Shown in pieces: positions 42,147-49,903 of a DNA stretch of 64,000 bases. Source of the DNA: Ruminococcus sp. YE71 (GTDB lineage: Bacteria; Bacillota; Clostridia; Oscillospirales; Ruminococcaceae); NCBI RefSeq assembly GCF_900119155.1, contig NZ_FPIR01000017.1, positions 31,650 through 95,649 of the forward strand, written 5' to 3'. Position 1 is the first letter of the stretch. The number at the start of each line of letters is the position of its first letter. The position numbers and the translations under genes were made by a program. The notes under the pieces are model-generated. The model saw only the letters and a program-made list of their open reading frames with translations, was not told the origin of the DNA and searched no databases.

Positions 42147-42475
42147 TTGGGGGAGACCCTTTTGAAAAAGGGTCTTCCCCCAAACCCCCTCACTAAAACT
42201 TTTAATACTTTTTGGCTTTTGGGTGGTTCTTACTTAATTTGTGTTGGTCGGGAAGAGTGACGCTCTTTTCTTCAATTGTGCGCCACTTGCCAAAAAGACG
42301 TTCGATAGAGCGTAACGTATCATTTGCGGAATTTGTCAGGTGGTCTCTCTTGGAATTTTGAAAGACTATCTTCTCCTTCACAGCTAACAGACGACAATAT
42401 AAAAGTCTTTGGAAGGGGGCTGGGGGAGAACCTTTCTTCTGTCCGTGCGAAGCTAAGGCGGGGTTTCCTCCAATG
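42147..42475 (+). repeat. Dispersed intergenic repeat, copy B
   Basis: About 330 bp, homologous to copy A (24831-25130) from the left inverted repeat (TTGGGGGAGACCCTTTT / complement, 42147-42183) to the right-end module AGCTAAGGCGGGG. The left hairpin keeps pairing although bases changed (T-A in A, G-C in B). It ends just before the CIRCE operator. Confidence 0.8.
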
Positions 42476-42477
42476 GG

Positions 42478-42504
42478 TTAGCACTCTACTATTGAGAGTG
42501 CTAA
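42478..42504 (+). promoter_or_regulatory. CIRCE operator (HrcA binding site)
   Basis: Perfect TTAGCACTC - 9 bp - GAGTGCTAA. It predicts HrcA-controlled heat-shock expression of the downstream Hsp20 gene. Confidence 0.95.
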
Positions 42505-42558
42505 TTTTCATCAGTATTTCACAAACGGGTGACATGGATTTCATATTCGGGGGCTATT

Positions 42559-42669
42559 ATGTATTACAGAAAGAGGAAAAGAGAAAACGAAGAAAGGAAT
42601 GAGTCCGATGTGCATATAAGTCTCATAACTGCACAAAATATGAAAAAGAAAAGCTTTTGGGAGGTATGA
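42559..42669 (+). CDS. Possible 36-codon leader ORF before hsp20
   Basis: ATG TAT TAC AGA opens a frame of 36 very basic codons (Lys/Arg/Glu-rich) behind a GGGGG stretch, ending 3 nt before the Hsp20 ATG so that its last codons contain the Hsp20 RBS (GGGAGG). It could couple translation, or be chance; no homologue recognised. Confidence 0.3.
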   Translation: MYYRKRKRENEERNESDVHISLITAQNMKKKSFWEV

Positions 42670-42672
42670 CTT

Positions 42673-43086
42673 ATGTTTGCTATGACACCGTTTGAAAGAC
42701 ACAATGATCTGTTTGATGAGTTTGAGAGAGGCTTCTTCGGGATGCCGCAGAGGTTCGAGGGTTTCCGCACCGACATCAGGGATGACGGCGACAAATACGT
42801 TCTCGAAGCCGAGCTGCCGGGTTTCGAGAAAGAGGACATCAAGCTCGACATCACGGGCGACTGCATGACCCTTTCGGCAGAGCATACCGAGACCGAGCAG
42901 GAGGGTGAGCCGAAGAGCAAGTATATCCGCCGCGAGCGCAGATACGGTTCGGTAAGCCGCAGCTTCGACCTGACAGGCATCGACAAGGACGGCATCACTG
43001 CCGAGTACAAGAGCGGGATCCTGTATATGGATCTGCCGAAACAGCAGCCTCAGCAGCCCGTTTCGAGACGGCTTGAAATAAGATAA
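42673..43086 (+). CDS. Hsp20/alpha-crystallin small heat-shock protein
   Basis: 137 aa. Alpha-crystallin domain from about residue 30 (DIRDDGDKYVLEAELPGFEKEDIKLDITGDCMTLSAE through GILYMDLPK) with a variable N-terminal arm (MFAMTPFERHNDLFDEFERGFFG) and a C-terminal tail. ATP-independent holdase that binds unfolding proteins. RBS GGGAGG. Regulation by HrcA through the perfect CIRCE element ~180 bp upstream; a strong terminator follows. Confidence 0.95.
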   Translation: MFAMTPFERHNDLFDEFERGFFGMPQRFEGFRTDIRDDGDKYVLEAELPGFEKEDIKLDITGDCMTLSAEHTETEQEGEPKSKYIRRERRYGSVSRSFDLTGIDKDGITAEYKSGILYMDLPKQQPQQPVSRRLEIR

Positions 43087-43115
43087 TGTGATACACTTTT
43101 CCATAAAAAACTCTC

Positions 43116-43158
43116 GACAAGACCCCGTGGGTGAAAGCTCACGGGGTCTTGTCTTTGT
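43116..43158 (+). terminator. Terminator of hsp20
   Basis: Perfect 14-bp stem GACAAGACCCCGTG / CACGGGGTCTTGTC followed by TTTGTTT. Confidence 0.85.
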
Positions 43159-43198
43159 TTCAAAGTTCATTGAATATTCACAACTTTGGGCGGCAATT

Positions 43199-43208
43199 AT
43201 GGTATAAT
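43199..43208 (+). promoter_or_regulatory. Extended -10 promoter upstream of ymdB
   Basis: TGG-TATAAT (extended -10) with a weak TTCACA 19 bp upstream. The leader to ymdB would be about 240 nt. I see only a weak 70-codon frame (43186-43398), which overlaps the promoter and which I do not accept as a gene. Confidence 0.5.
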
Positions 43209-43453
43209 ATTTTTCAAAGTTCCTTATGCGATCTTTGCTGTGATTCGCCCGTGCCGAGGAGTTGTTTTCTTTGAAGACCGAGTTCGGAAAGCCGTTTCGA
43301 CATATGCCGAGCTGCTGATAGAAATCTACAATTCCTCGTTCTTTGACGACTATTTAATATACGGCGAATGTAAAAGTTGCACGGTTCGTTATGGATAGAT
43401 GAGTGCCGGATCAAATGAGAAACACTATATAAAAAAGCAAGGCGGTGTCGGAA

Positions 43454-44221
43454 ATGAAAGTGCTGTTTGTCGGTGACGTTGTGCGCTCCGCAGGTATCGA
43501 CATACTTGAAAAGAATATCTACAAGCTGAAGCGTGAGCACGAGATCGACTTCACGATAGTCAACGGCGAGAATTCTGCCGAGACCAACGGCATCGACCGC
43601 CGAAGCTACGAACGGCTGATACAGCTCGGCGCGGACGTGGTGACGGGCGGCAATCATTCCTTTCAGCAGCGCGGCTGTGAGGAGCTGTACGAGCGCGAGG
43701 AGACGCTGCTCCGTCCTGCGAACTATCCCGAAGGGGTGGCAGGCAGCGGAATGTATATCGCCGACCTTTTCCCTGTGAAGATAGCGGTCATCAGTCTGAT
43801 GGGTACGGTTGGTCTCGAACCGCTCGACAACCCGTTTTTCTGCATCGACAAGCTGATAGAGCAGGCAGGCACGCCGAACATTTTCGTTGATTTCCATGCC
43901 GAAGCGACTTCCGAGAAGAAGGGCATGGGGCATTATCTGACGGGCAGGGTGACGGCTTTGATAGGCACGCACACTCACGTTCAGACGGCTGACGAAGCGA
44001 TACTGGGCGGTCACACGGCGTATCTGACGGACGTTGGGATGTGTGGTCCCGAGCTTTCGGTTCTGGGCATCGACAGTGACATAGCGGTGGAGAAGATGAA
44101 ATATCATACGCCTGTGACATTCAAAGCGAGCAGCAATCCTTCGTTTATAAATGCGGCTGTCATCAGCTTTGACGAAAAATTGGGCAAAGCGTACAAAATC
44201 GAGCGTGTGATTATGAGATAA
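43454..44221 (+). CDS. ymdB: YmdB family metallophosphoesterase
   Basis: 255 aa from ATG 43454 with AAGGCGG upstream. All metal ligands of the family are seen: VGDVV, VNGENSA, GGNHSF, VDFHAEATSEK, and GTHTHVQTAD. YmdB was described as a cyclic nucleotide phosphodiesterase needed for biofilm and nanotube development in Bacillus. SpoVS follows 86 nt downstream, the same order as in Bacillus, but with its own promoter. Confidence 0.95.
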   Translation: MKVLFVGDVVRSAGIDILEKNIYKLKREHEIDFTIVNGENSAETNGIDRRSYERLIQLGADVVTGGNHSFQQRGCEELYEREETLLRPANYPEGVAGSGMYIADLFPVKIAVISLMGTVGLEPLDNPFFCIDKLIEQAGTPNIFVDFHAEATSEKKGMGHYLTGRVTALIGTHTHVQTADEAILGGHTAYLTDVGMCGPELSVLGIDSDIAVEKMKYHTPVTFKASSNPSFINAAVISFDEKLGKAYKIERVIMR

Positions 44222-44244
44222 CTGCCAAAAATACACTTATACTA

Positions 44245-44273
44245 TTGCAAATTCTGTGAGTTTGTTGTATAAT
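44245..44273 (+). promoter_or_regulatory. Promoter of spoVS
   Basis: TTGCAA (44245-44250), 17 bp, TATAAT (44268-44273), about 30 nt before the ATG; RBS AAAGGAGG. Confidence 0.7.
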
Positions 44274-44307
44274 TAAATGTATTAACACGCTAAAGGAGGC
44301 AGTATAT

Positions 44308-44568
44308 ATGGAGATATTAAAGGTTTCGTCACGTTCTGTTCCTAATTCGGTCGCAGGAGCGATAGCAGGAGTTATCAGAGACAGTGGATCGGTGGAGATA
44401 CAGGCTGTCGGAGCGGGTGCTGCCAATCAGGCGATAAAAGCTGTTGCGATAGCGCGAGGGTATCTTGCGCCGTTAGGGATCGACCTTATCTGCATACCTG
44501 CATTTGGCAATGTAGTTATTGATGCCGAGGAGAGAACGGCGATAAGGCTGATCTGTGAAGAGCGCTGA
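44308..44568 (+). CDS. spoVS: Stage V sporulation protein S
   Basis: 86 aa, the usual family length, nearly entirely matching the SpoVS pattern (MEILKVSSRSVPNSVAGAIAG, VGAGAANQAIKAVAIARGYLAP, DLICIPAFGNV, ERTAIRL). Small Alba-fold protein affecting sporulation and septation; also present in non-sporulating relatives. Placed after ymdB as in many Firmicutes. Confidence 0.97.
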   Translation: MEILKVSSRSVPNSVAGAIAGVIRDSGSVEIQAVGAGAANQAIKAVAIARGYLAPLGIDLICIPAFGNVVIDAEERTAIRLICEER

Positions 44569-44683
44569 GCGAAAGTTTCCGATGAAAAGAGGGGCGAGGC
44601 GGTGACCTCGCCCATTTTATTTAGCGAAAAACAGAAAATACAGCCAAACGTCCCGTTAACGCCGGGGTCTGAAAAATTTTAGG

Positions 44684-44750
44684 AGGGGGTCTCCCTTCCT
44701 CCTGAACTTTTTTGGTCTCTGGCGAACACGGACGGTTGCTTGGTTTTTGG
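44684..44750 (+). repeat. Dispersed repeat module, copy D
   Basis: GGGGGTCTCCCTTCCTCCTGAAC... through CTTGGTTTTTGGAA matches 22050-22115 with a few substitutions. It lies in the 208-bp gap before the ABC ATPase gene and provides sequence up to its RBS. Confidence 0.6.
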
Positions 44751-44776
44751 AAAATATGGAAAGGAGAAACTTCTTA

Positions 44777-45475
44777 ATGGAACCTATATTGACCTGTCAG
44801 GGTCTTACTAAACAGTACGGGAATATGCCTGCTCTCATGAACGCTTCGTTTAACCTCTACGCAGGCCGCATTATCGGACTGCTCGGACCTAACGGCAGCG
44901 GTAAAACTACTTTCATAAAAATGGCGGCAGGCTTGCTTCACCCTTCGGGCGGTACTCTTACTATCGGCGGCCATGAGGTCGGCGTCGAAACTAAAAAGAT
45001 AGTCTCGTACCTCCCCGACCGCGATTACCTGCCCGATTATATGAAGGTATCGGATATTATAAAAATGTTCTCGGAATTCTATTCCGATTTCGATTCGGTG
45101 AAGGCTCTCGATATGCTCTCACGACTCGGTATCGACCTGACTAAAAAGTTCAGCCACCTCTCAAAGGGTATGCGCGAAAAGATCCAGCTCTCCCTCGTTA
45201 TGAGCAGACAGGCTAAACTTTACCTTCTCGATGAACCTATTGCAGGCGTTGATCCCGCGGCAAGAGACTATATCCTCAATACCATCCTCCAGAATTATAA
45301 CCGCGAGGCAGCTGTGGTCATCTCGACTCACCTTATCTATGATATCGAACAGGTGCTCGACGATGTGCTGATGCTTCAGAACGGAACGGTCTTTCTTTAC
45401 GACTCGGCAGAAAATATCCGCACACAGACGGGTCAGAGCATCGATATGTATTTCAGGGAGGTGTACAGATGTTAA
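44777..45475 (+). CDS. ABC-2 type transporter ATPase
   Basis: 232 aa from ATG 44777 with AAAGGAG upstream (an earlier frame start lacks an RBS). Walker A GPNGSGKTT, signature LSKGMREKIQLSL (the LSKGM variant of YtrB/BcrA-like ATPases), Walker B LYLLDEPIAGVDP and H-loop ISTHL. Forms an exporter with the membrane protein encoded at 45469, with which it overlaps by 7 nt. No GntR regulator of the Ytr type is adjacent. Confidence 0.9.
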   Translation: MEPILTCQGLTKQYGNMPALMNASFNLYAGRIIGLLGPNGSGKTTFIKMAAGLLHPSGGTLTIGGHEVGVETKKIVSYLPDRDYLPDYMKVSDIIKMFSEFYSDFDSVKALDMLSRLGIDLTKKFSHLSKGMREKIQLSLVMSRQAKLYLLDEPIAGVDPAARDYILNTILQNYNREAAVVISTHLIYDIEQVLDDVLMLQNGTVFLYDSAENIRTQTGQSIDMYFREVYRC

Positions 45476-46272
45476 TCAAGCTGATAAAATCCGACCTGCG
45501 CTCCACCGCAAGGACTTTCGTGCCGATATGCATCGGTCTGCTCGTGCTCGCGGTCGCGATGATAGGCTGTATGGTGCTGATACCAACCGAAGGCAAGAAT
45601 ATCAGCGATACCGCAAGCGTTTCCATGATGGTAGCATATATTATCTGTACCATCTCGATATTCGTGTTCTCGGTGCTCGCATTCCTGATACCCTTGCTGA
45701 GATTCCGCAGATGCGTGATGAAAAACGACGCTTACCTCATGCTGACGATCCCCATCTCGCCCAAATGGCATATCGCGAGCAAGCTGCTTTGCTCGGTGGT
45801 GTGGTACATCGCGGCACAGGCCTGCAAGGGCATCGTGACGGGTATCATGATGCTGGCGGACAAGGACGATATCTTCGGCGTGGGCAGTCTGCTGAAAACA
45901 CTCTTCACTGGCCGCGACACCGACAAGTTCGACCTCGATAATGTGGTCTACGTCGCCGTGAGCTTCATGAACTCGCTGATGCTGATAATCTTCGTTCAGC
46001 TGTTTCTGTACATGGTGTTCGTGATAGCTTCCATGTCGAACAAGAACAAGGGTCTGCTGACTGTGCTTATCGCCATAGGCGGTTCTGTGCTCCTCAGCTG
46101 GGGTTACGGCATGGTCTTCGCAGTGACCCTCAGATTCACAAAGGACAACTTCTACGACTACCTTACTTCAAGCATCAGATATGTGCCTTCACTGATATAC
46201 TACACTGTGCTGGCAGTGGTTTTCTATATCATAACCGCGTTCATATTGGACAAGAAGTATAATCTGCAATGA
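45469..46272 (+). CDS. ABC-2 type permease subunit
   Basis: 267 aa, six predicted membrane segments (for example FVPICIGLLVLAVAMIGCMVL and YYTVLAVVFYIITAFIL). It starts with a basic amphipathic N terminus (LIKLIKSDLRSTART). The gene overlaps the ATPase gene, with its RBS (GGAGGTG) inside it. Substrate unknown; related modules export antimicrobial peptides or lipids. Confidence 0.85.
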   Translation: MLIKLIKSDLRSTARTFVPICIGLLVLAVAMIGCMVLIPTEGKNISDTASVSMMVAYIICTISIFVFSVLAFLIPLLRFRRCVMKNDAYLMLTIPISPKWHIASKLLCSVVWYIAAQACKGIVTGIMMLADKDDIFGVGSLLKTLFTGRDTDKFDLDNVVYVAVSFMNSLMLIIFVQLFLYMVFVIASMSNKNKGLLTVLIAIGGSVLLSWGYGMVFAVTLRFTKDNFYDYLTSSIRYVPSLIYYTVLAVVFYIITAFILDKKYNLQ

Positions 46273-46284
46273 CCGCCCGAACGG

Positions 46285-46322
46285 CAGGTGCTCCCTCTTG
46301 AAAGGAGCACCTGTTCTTTTTT
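46285..46322 (+). terminator. Terminator of the ABC-2 operon
   Basis: CAGGTGCTCC / GGAGCACCTG stem followed by TTCTTTTTT. Confidence 0.85.
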
Positions 46323-46367
46323 GTGCGAAAAAAATGTGAAAAACAGATGATTTTTTGTCATACCCTC

Positions 46368-46396
46368 TTGATTTTTTCGATAAGATGTGGCATAAT
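46368..46396 (+). promoter_or_regulatory. Promoter of the cmk-plsC / ispH-S1 operon
   Basis: TTGATT (46368-46373), 17 bp ending TGG, CATAAT (46391-46396), about 90 nt before the ATG. Confidence 0.6.
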
Positions 46397-46485
46397 ATAA
46401 TATGTGGCTTGCTGTTGGGACGGGATGCGTTCTGCGGCAGCCGAAAATGCGCTCGATGAGCTTTTACGGAAGAAGTGAAAGAATA

Positions 46486-47853
46486 ATGGCTATAAATATC
46501 GCGCTTGACGGACCTTCGGGTGCGGGCAAATCCACTATCGCAAGACGCGCCGCGGAAAAGCTCGGATATGTGTATGTCGATACGGGGGCTATGTACCGTT
46601 CGATCGCTTATCACGCTCTGCAAAACGGCGCTGACCTCGGGGACGCGGAACAGATAACCGCACAGCTCGACGGTCTGAAGATAGAGCTTACCTACATCGA
46701 CGGGGCTCAGGCGGTACTCGTGAACGGCGAGAACGTGTCGGACAAGATACGCACTCCCGAAGTCTCGATGGGCGCTTCAAAGGTGTCCGCAGTGCCTGCT
46801 GTTAGAGAGTTCCTGCTCGATACTCAGCGCAATATCGCAAAGACCAATGATATCATCATGGACGGCAGAGACATCGGTACGGTAGTCCTGCCCGACGCTC
46901 AGGTGAAGCTGTTCCTCACCGCTTCGGCAGAAGAGAGAGCGAACAGACGTTTCAGGGAATTACAGGAAAAGGGCGACCCCTCGACCTACGAGGAAGTGCT
47001 CGCCGATATAAATCAGCGTGACTATAACGATACTCACCGCGAGATAGCACCCCTCAGACAGGCTGAGGACGCACAGCTCATCGATTCCACAAGCATGACT
47101 ATCGATGAGGTGGTGGACGCTATCGTCAGGGCGGCAGAGACCGCTTCGTCCGCCGAAAAAAAAAACTCTGACGAAGGCACAGAGCGAAAGAGCAGACGCG
47201 ACCGTATGCTCATGCCCCTCAGACCAATAAGCAAGACCCATAAGATAGGCGCGGTCAGACAGTGTCTCTACAATCTGCTCAGACCCGTCATTCTGCTGAT
47301 CTTTAAGGCGAGGTACAAGCTGTCCTTCGAGGGACTTGAAAATATCCCCCGCGACGGCGGAAACATCTTCGCTTCAAACCACAGAGGGTACGCTGACCCC
47401 GTGCTCATCGCCCTGCATACGAGAGTCCCTATCTCGTATATGGCGAAAAAGGAGCTTTTTGAGGGGAACAAGGCGTTCAAGTGGCTGATAACCTTCTTCG
47501 GGGCTTTCCCCGTTGACCGCGGTTCGGGCGATACGGGCGTTATCGACACCTCTATCGACCGCCTTGAGTCGGGCAGGAACCTTGTTATCTTCCCCGAAGG
47601 CACCCGCTCAAAGGACGGAAAGGTCGGGAAGGGCAAGACGGGCGTAGCACTCATCGCGGCTATCGCACAGACGAAGGTCGTGCCCGTCGGCATCAATTTC
47701 GAGGGCGAGAAGATGACCAGAGGAAAGAAAGTCGTGGTGCGTTTCGGCGAACCGATCGACACCAAAGAACTCGGCATAACTGATACGTCTTCACCTAATT
47801 TGAAAAAGATCAAGAAAGAAATCATGGATTCTATTACCAAATTGGTGTATTAA
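46486..47853 (+). CDS. cmk: Cytidylate kinase fused to PlsC-type lysophosphatidate acyltransferase
   Basis: 455 aa from ATG 46486. Residues 1-225: CMP/dCMP kinase with P-loop GPSGAGKST (9-17), VDTGAMYR, and DGRDIGT. After a Lys/Arg-rich linker, residues ~245-455 are a 1-acyl-glycerol-3-phosphate acyltransferase: NHRGYAD (HX4D catalytic motif), FPVDRGSG and FPEGTRSK. It joins pyrimidine nucleotide recycling to phosphatidic acid (and CDP-diacylglycerol) synthesis in one protein. The stop is followed directly by the ATG of the ispH-S1 fusion gene, as in many Clostridia where cmk, plsC, ispH and rpsA are neighbours. Confidence 0.92.
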   Translation: MAINIALDGPSGAGKSTIARRAAEKLGYVYVDTGAMYRSIAYHALQNGADLGDAEQITAQLDGLKIELTYIDGAQAVLVNGENVSDKIRTPEVSMGASKVSAVPAVREFLLDTQRNIAKTNDIIMDGRDIGTVVLPDAQVKLFLTASAEERANRRFRELQEKGDPSTYEEVLADINQRDYNDTHREIAPLRQAEDAQLIDSTSMTIDEVVDAIVRAAETASSAEKKNSDEGTERKSRRDRMLMPLRPISKTHKIGAVRQCLYNLLRPVILLIFKARYKLSFEGLENIPRDGGNIFASNHRGYADPVLIALHTRVPISYMAKKELFEGNKAFKWLITFFGAFPVDRGSGDTGVIDTSIDRLESGRNLVIFPEGTRSKDGKVGKGKTGVALIAAIAQTKVVPVGINFEGEKMTRGKKVVVRFGEPIDTKELGITDTSSPNLKKIKKEIMDSITKLVY

Positions 47854-49806
47854 ATGTTAACAGAATGTAAAATTTCAGTCGCAAAGACCGCTGGGTTCTG
47901 TTTTGGGGTAGACAGAGCGGTAAAAATCGTGTATAATAAATTAGATAACCGAAATGATGTTGTGACTTTAGGTCCGATCATCCATAACCGCAGCGTTGTA
48001 GCAGACCTTGAAGCAAGGGGCTGTAAGGCGGTGGAGCTTGATGAGATCGGCGAGGGACAGACAGTCATCATACGATCGCACGGTGTGCCGAGGTCGGTCT
48101 ATAAAAAGCTCGAAGAGCTCGGGACCGAGATAGTTGATGCGACCTGCCCGTTCGTTGAACGAATCCAGCTCAAAGCTCTTGAAAAAACACAGCAGGGTAT
48201 GACCGTACTGATCGCAGGGGATGTTACCCATCCCGAGGTTGAGGGCATACGCGGATTCTGTGAGAACGAGAGCTACGTCTTCGCAGGCCCGGGGGAGCTT
48301 GAAGAACTGCTTGGCAGGATAGGGAGCGATGTAAGGCTCTGTGTTCTGTCTCAGACAACGTATAATAAACTGCTGTGGGAACAGTGCAGGGAAGTGCTCG
48401 CAAAACTACGCCCCGATGCCGAGGTGTACGACACTATCTGCAACGCGACCGCGCAGCGACAGGCGGAGGCTGAACAGCTTTCGCAGCACGCCGACCTGAT
48501 GATAATCGCAGGCGGCAGGAACAGCTCGAACACCCATAAACTCGTGCAGGTATGCAGCAGATACTGCCGCACCATACACGTAGAAACGGCAGACGAGCTG
48601 AAGGAAGCGCTTAAGGGAGAAGATCTCACGCGCGCAAGATCTATCGGGATCTCTGCAGGGGCAAGCACTCCTGCTTATATAATTGAGGAGGTACAACAGG
48701 CCATGAGCGAAATGTTGAACAATGTTGAAGAATTTAACTTTGCGGAGGAAATGGAGAAAACTCTTAAGAAAATACATAAGGGTATGAAGGTAGAGGGTAT
48801 TGTTACCGCTATCGATGCTAACGGCGAAGTAAGCGTTGACATCGGAACCAAGCACACAGGCTATATCAAGCCCGAAGAGCTTACCGACGATCCTTCCAAG
48901 AAGCCGCAGGACATCGTTGCAGTAGGCGATACCATCGCACTTATCGTTCTCCAGACCAGCGACGAGAAGGGTATCGTAGAGCTCTCCAAGAAGAGAGTTG
49001 ACGCTGCACTCGGTCTTGAGAAGATCGCTGCTGCTAAGGAAGAGGGCACTGTTCTCAACGGTACTGTATCCGCAGTCGTTAAGGGCGGTCTCATCGTTAC
49101 TTCCAACGGCGTAAGAGTATTCATCCCCGCATCGCAGGCAGTTCCGAGAGGCGGAAACCTCGACGATATGCTCAAGAAGACCGTAGACTTCAAGGTAATT
49201 GAGGTAAACGAGGCAAGACAGAAGGCAGTAGGCTCCATCCGCGCTGTAGAGCGTGAGGCAAGAGAGGCTGCTAAGGCTAAGTTCTTCGAGAGCGCACAGC
49301 CCGGCGACGTTATCGTAGGCGAAGTTAAGAGCATCACCGATTACGGCGTATTCGTTGATCTCGGCGGCGTAGACGGTCTCGTAAGAAGAATGGATCTCTC
49401 CTGGAAGAGAGTTAAGCATCCTTCCGATATCGTATCTGTAGGCGATAAGCTTGAGGTACGCATCAAGGATATCGACACCGAGACAGGCAAGGTTTCCCTT
49501 ACCGCTAAGAAGGATTCCGATAATCCCTGGGAAGTATTCAAGAACAACTATGAGGTTGGTCAGGCTGTAAAGGTAAAGGTAGTTTCCCTTACTTCCTTCG
49601 GTGCTTTTGCACAGATCATCGACGGTATCGACGGTCTTATCCACATCTCGCAGCTTGCAGACCGCAGAGTTGACAACGTTGCGGACGTACTTGCTGTCGG
49701 CGATGAGGTAGACGTAAAGATCACTGAGATCGACTACGATAAGAAGCGCATCAGCCTTTCGATCAGGGCACTGCTTCCTGCCGATGATGAGGCTGACTAC
49801 GAATAA
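47854..49806 (+). CDS. ispH: IspH (HMBPP reductase) fused to ribosomal protein S1-like domains
   Basis: 650 aa. Residues 1-~280: 4-hydroxy-3-methylbut-2-enyl diphosphate reductase, an iron-sulfur enzyme making IPP and DMAPP in the MEP pathway, with the three cluster cysteines in AGFCFGVDRAV, DATCPFV and ICNAT. Residues ~300-650 contain four S1 RNA-binding repeats (GMKVEGIVTAID, GTVLNGTVSAVV, GDVIVGEVKSITDYGVFVDLGGVDG, GQAVKVKVVSLTSFGAFAQI) as in rpsA. Inside the gene, GAGGAGG at 48685-48691 precedes ATG 48703 by 11 nt, so the S1 part could also be made alone. Codon choice in the S1 half is more biased to a few codons than in the IspH half, consistent with higher expression. Confidence 0.93.
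   Translation: MLTECKISVAKTAGFCFGVDRAVKIVYNKLDNRNDVVTLGPIIHNRSVVADLEARGCKAVELDEIGEGQTVIIRSHGVPRSVYKKLEELGTEIVDATCPFVERIQLKALEKTQQGMTVLIAGDVTHPEVEGIRGFCENESYVFAGPGELEELLGRIGSDVRLCVLSQTTYNKLLWEQCREVLAKLRPDAEVYDTICNATAQRQAEAEQLSQHADLMIIAGGRNSSNTHKLVQVCSRYCRTIHVETADELKEALKGEDLTRARSIGISAGASTPAYIIEEVQQAMSEMLNNVEEFNFAEEMEKTLKKIHKGMKVEGIVTAIDANGEVSVDIGTKHTGYIKPEELTDDPSKKPQDIVAVGDTIALIVLQTSDEKGIVELSKKRVDAALGLEKIAAAKEEGTVLNGTVSAVVKGGLIVTSNGVRVFIPASQAVPRGGNLDDMLKKTVDFKVIEVNEARQKAVGSIRAVEREAREAAKAKFFESAQPGDVIVGEVKSITDYGVFVDLGGVDGLVRRMDLSWKRVKHPSDIVSVGDKLEVRIKDIDTETGKVSLTAKKDSDNPWEVFKNNYEVGQAVKVKVVSLTSFGAFAQIIDGIDGLIHISQLADRRVDNVADVLAVGDEVDVKITEIDYDKKRISLSIRALLPADDEADYE
48685..48705 (+). promoter_or_regulatory. 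Internal RBS and start for separate S1 translation
   Basis: GAGGAGG (48685-48691) then ATG (48703) in the S1 frame, exactly at the IspH-S1 junction. A TATAAT-like TATATAAT lies just before, without a good -35. Confidence 0.55.
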
Positions 49807-49829
49807 TCTGTAAGAGAAATAATATCGTG

Positions 49830-49858
49830 AGGGGGCGGAAACGTCCCCTTGCTTTCTT
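49830..49858 (+). terminator. Weak terminator after ispH-S1
   Basis: AGGGGGCG-gaaa-CGTCCCCT stem followed by a broken T run (TGCTTTCTT). Confidence 0.5.
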
Positions 49859-49903
49859 CGGACAGACCCGATCCGAGAGGACAAAACGAGAAAGGCTTAT
49901 GAT

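Noticed and set aside
43186..43398. 70-codon ORF before ymdB
   Set aside because: Its TTG start lies upstream of the predicted promoter -10, there is no RBS, and the translation is not family-like.
48406..49884. 492-codon open frame opposite ispH-S1
   Set aside because: Shadow frame; the sense strand encodes four clear S1 repeats.
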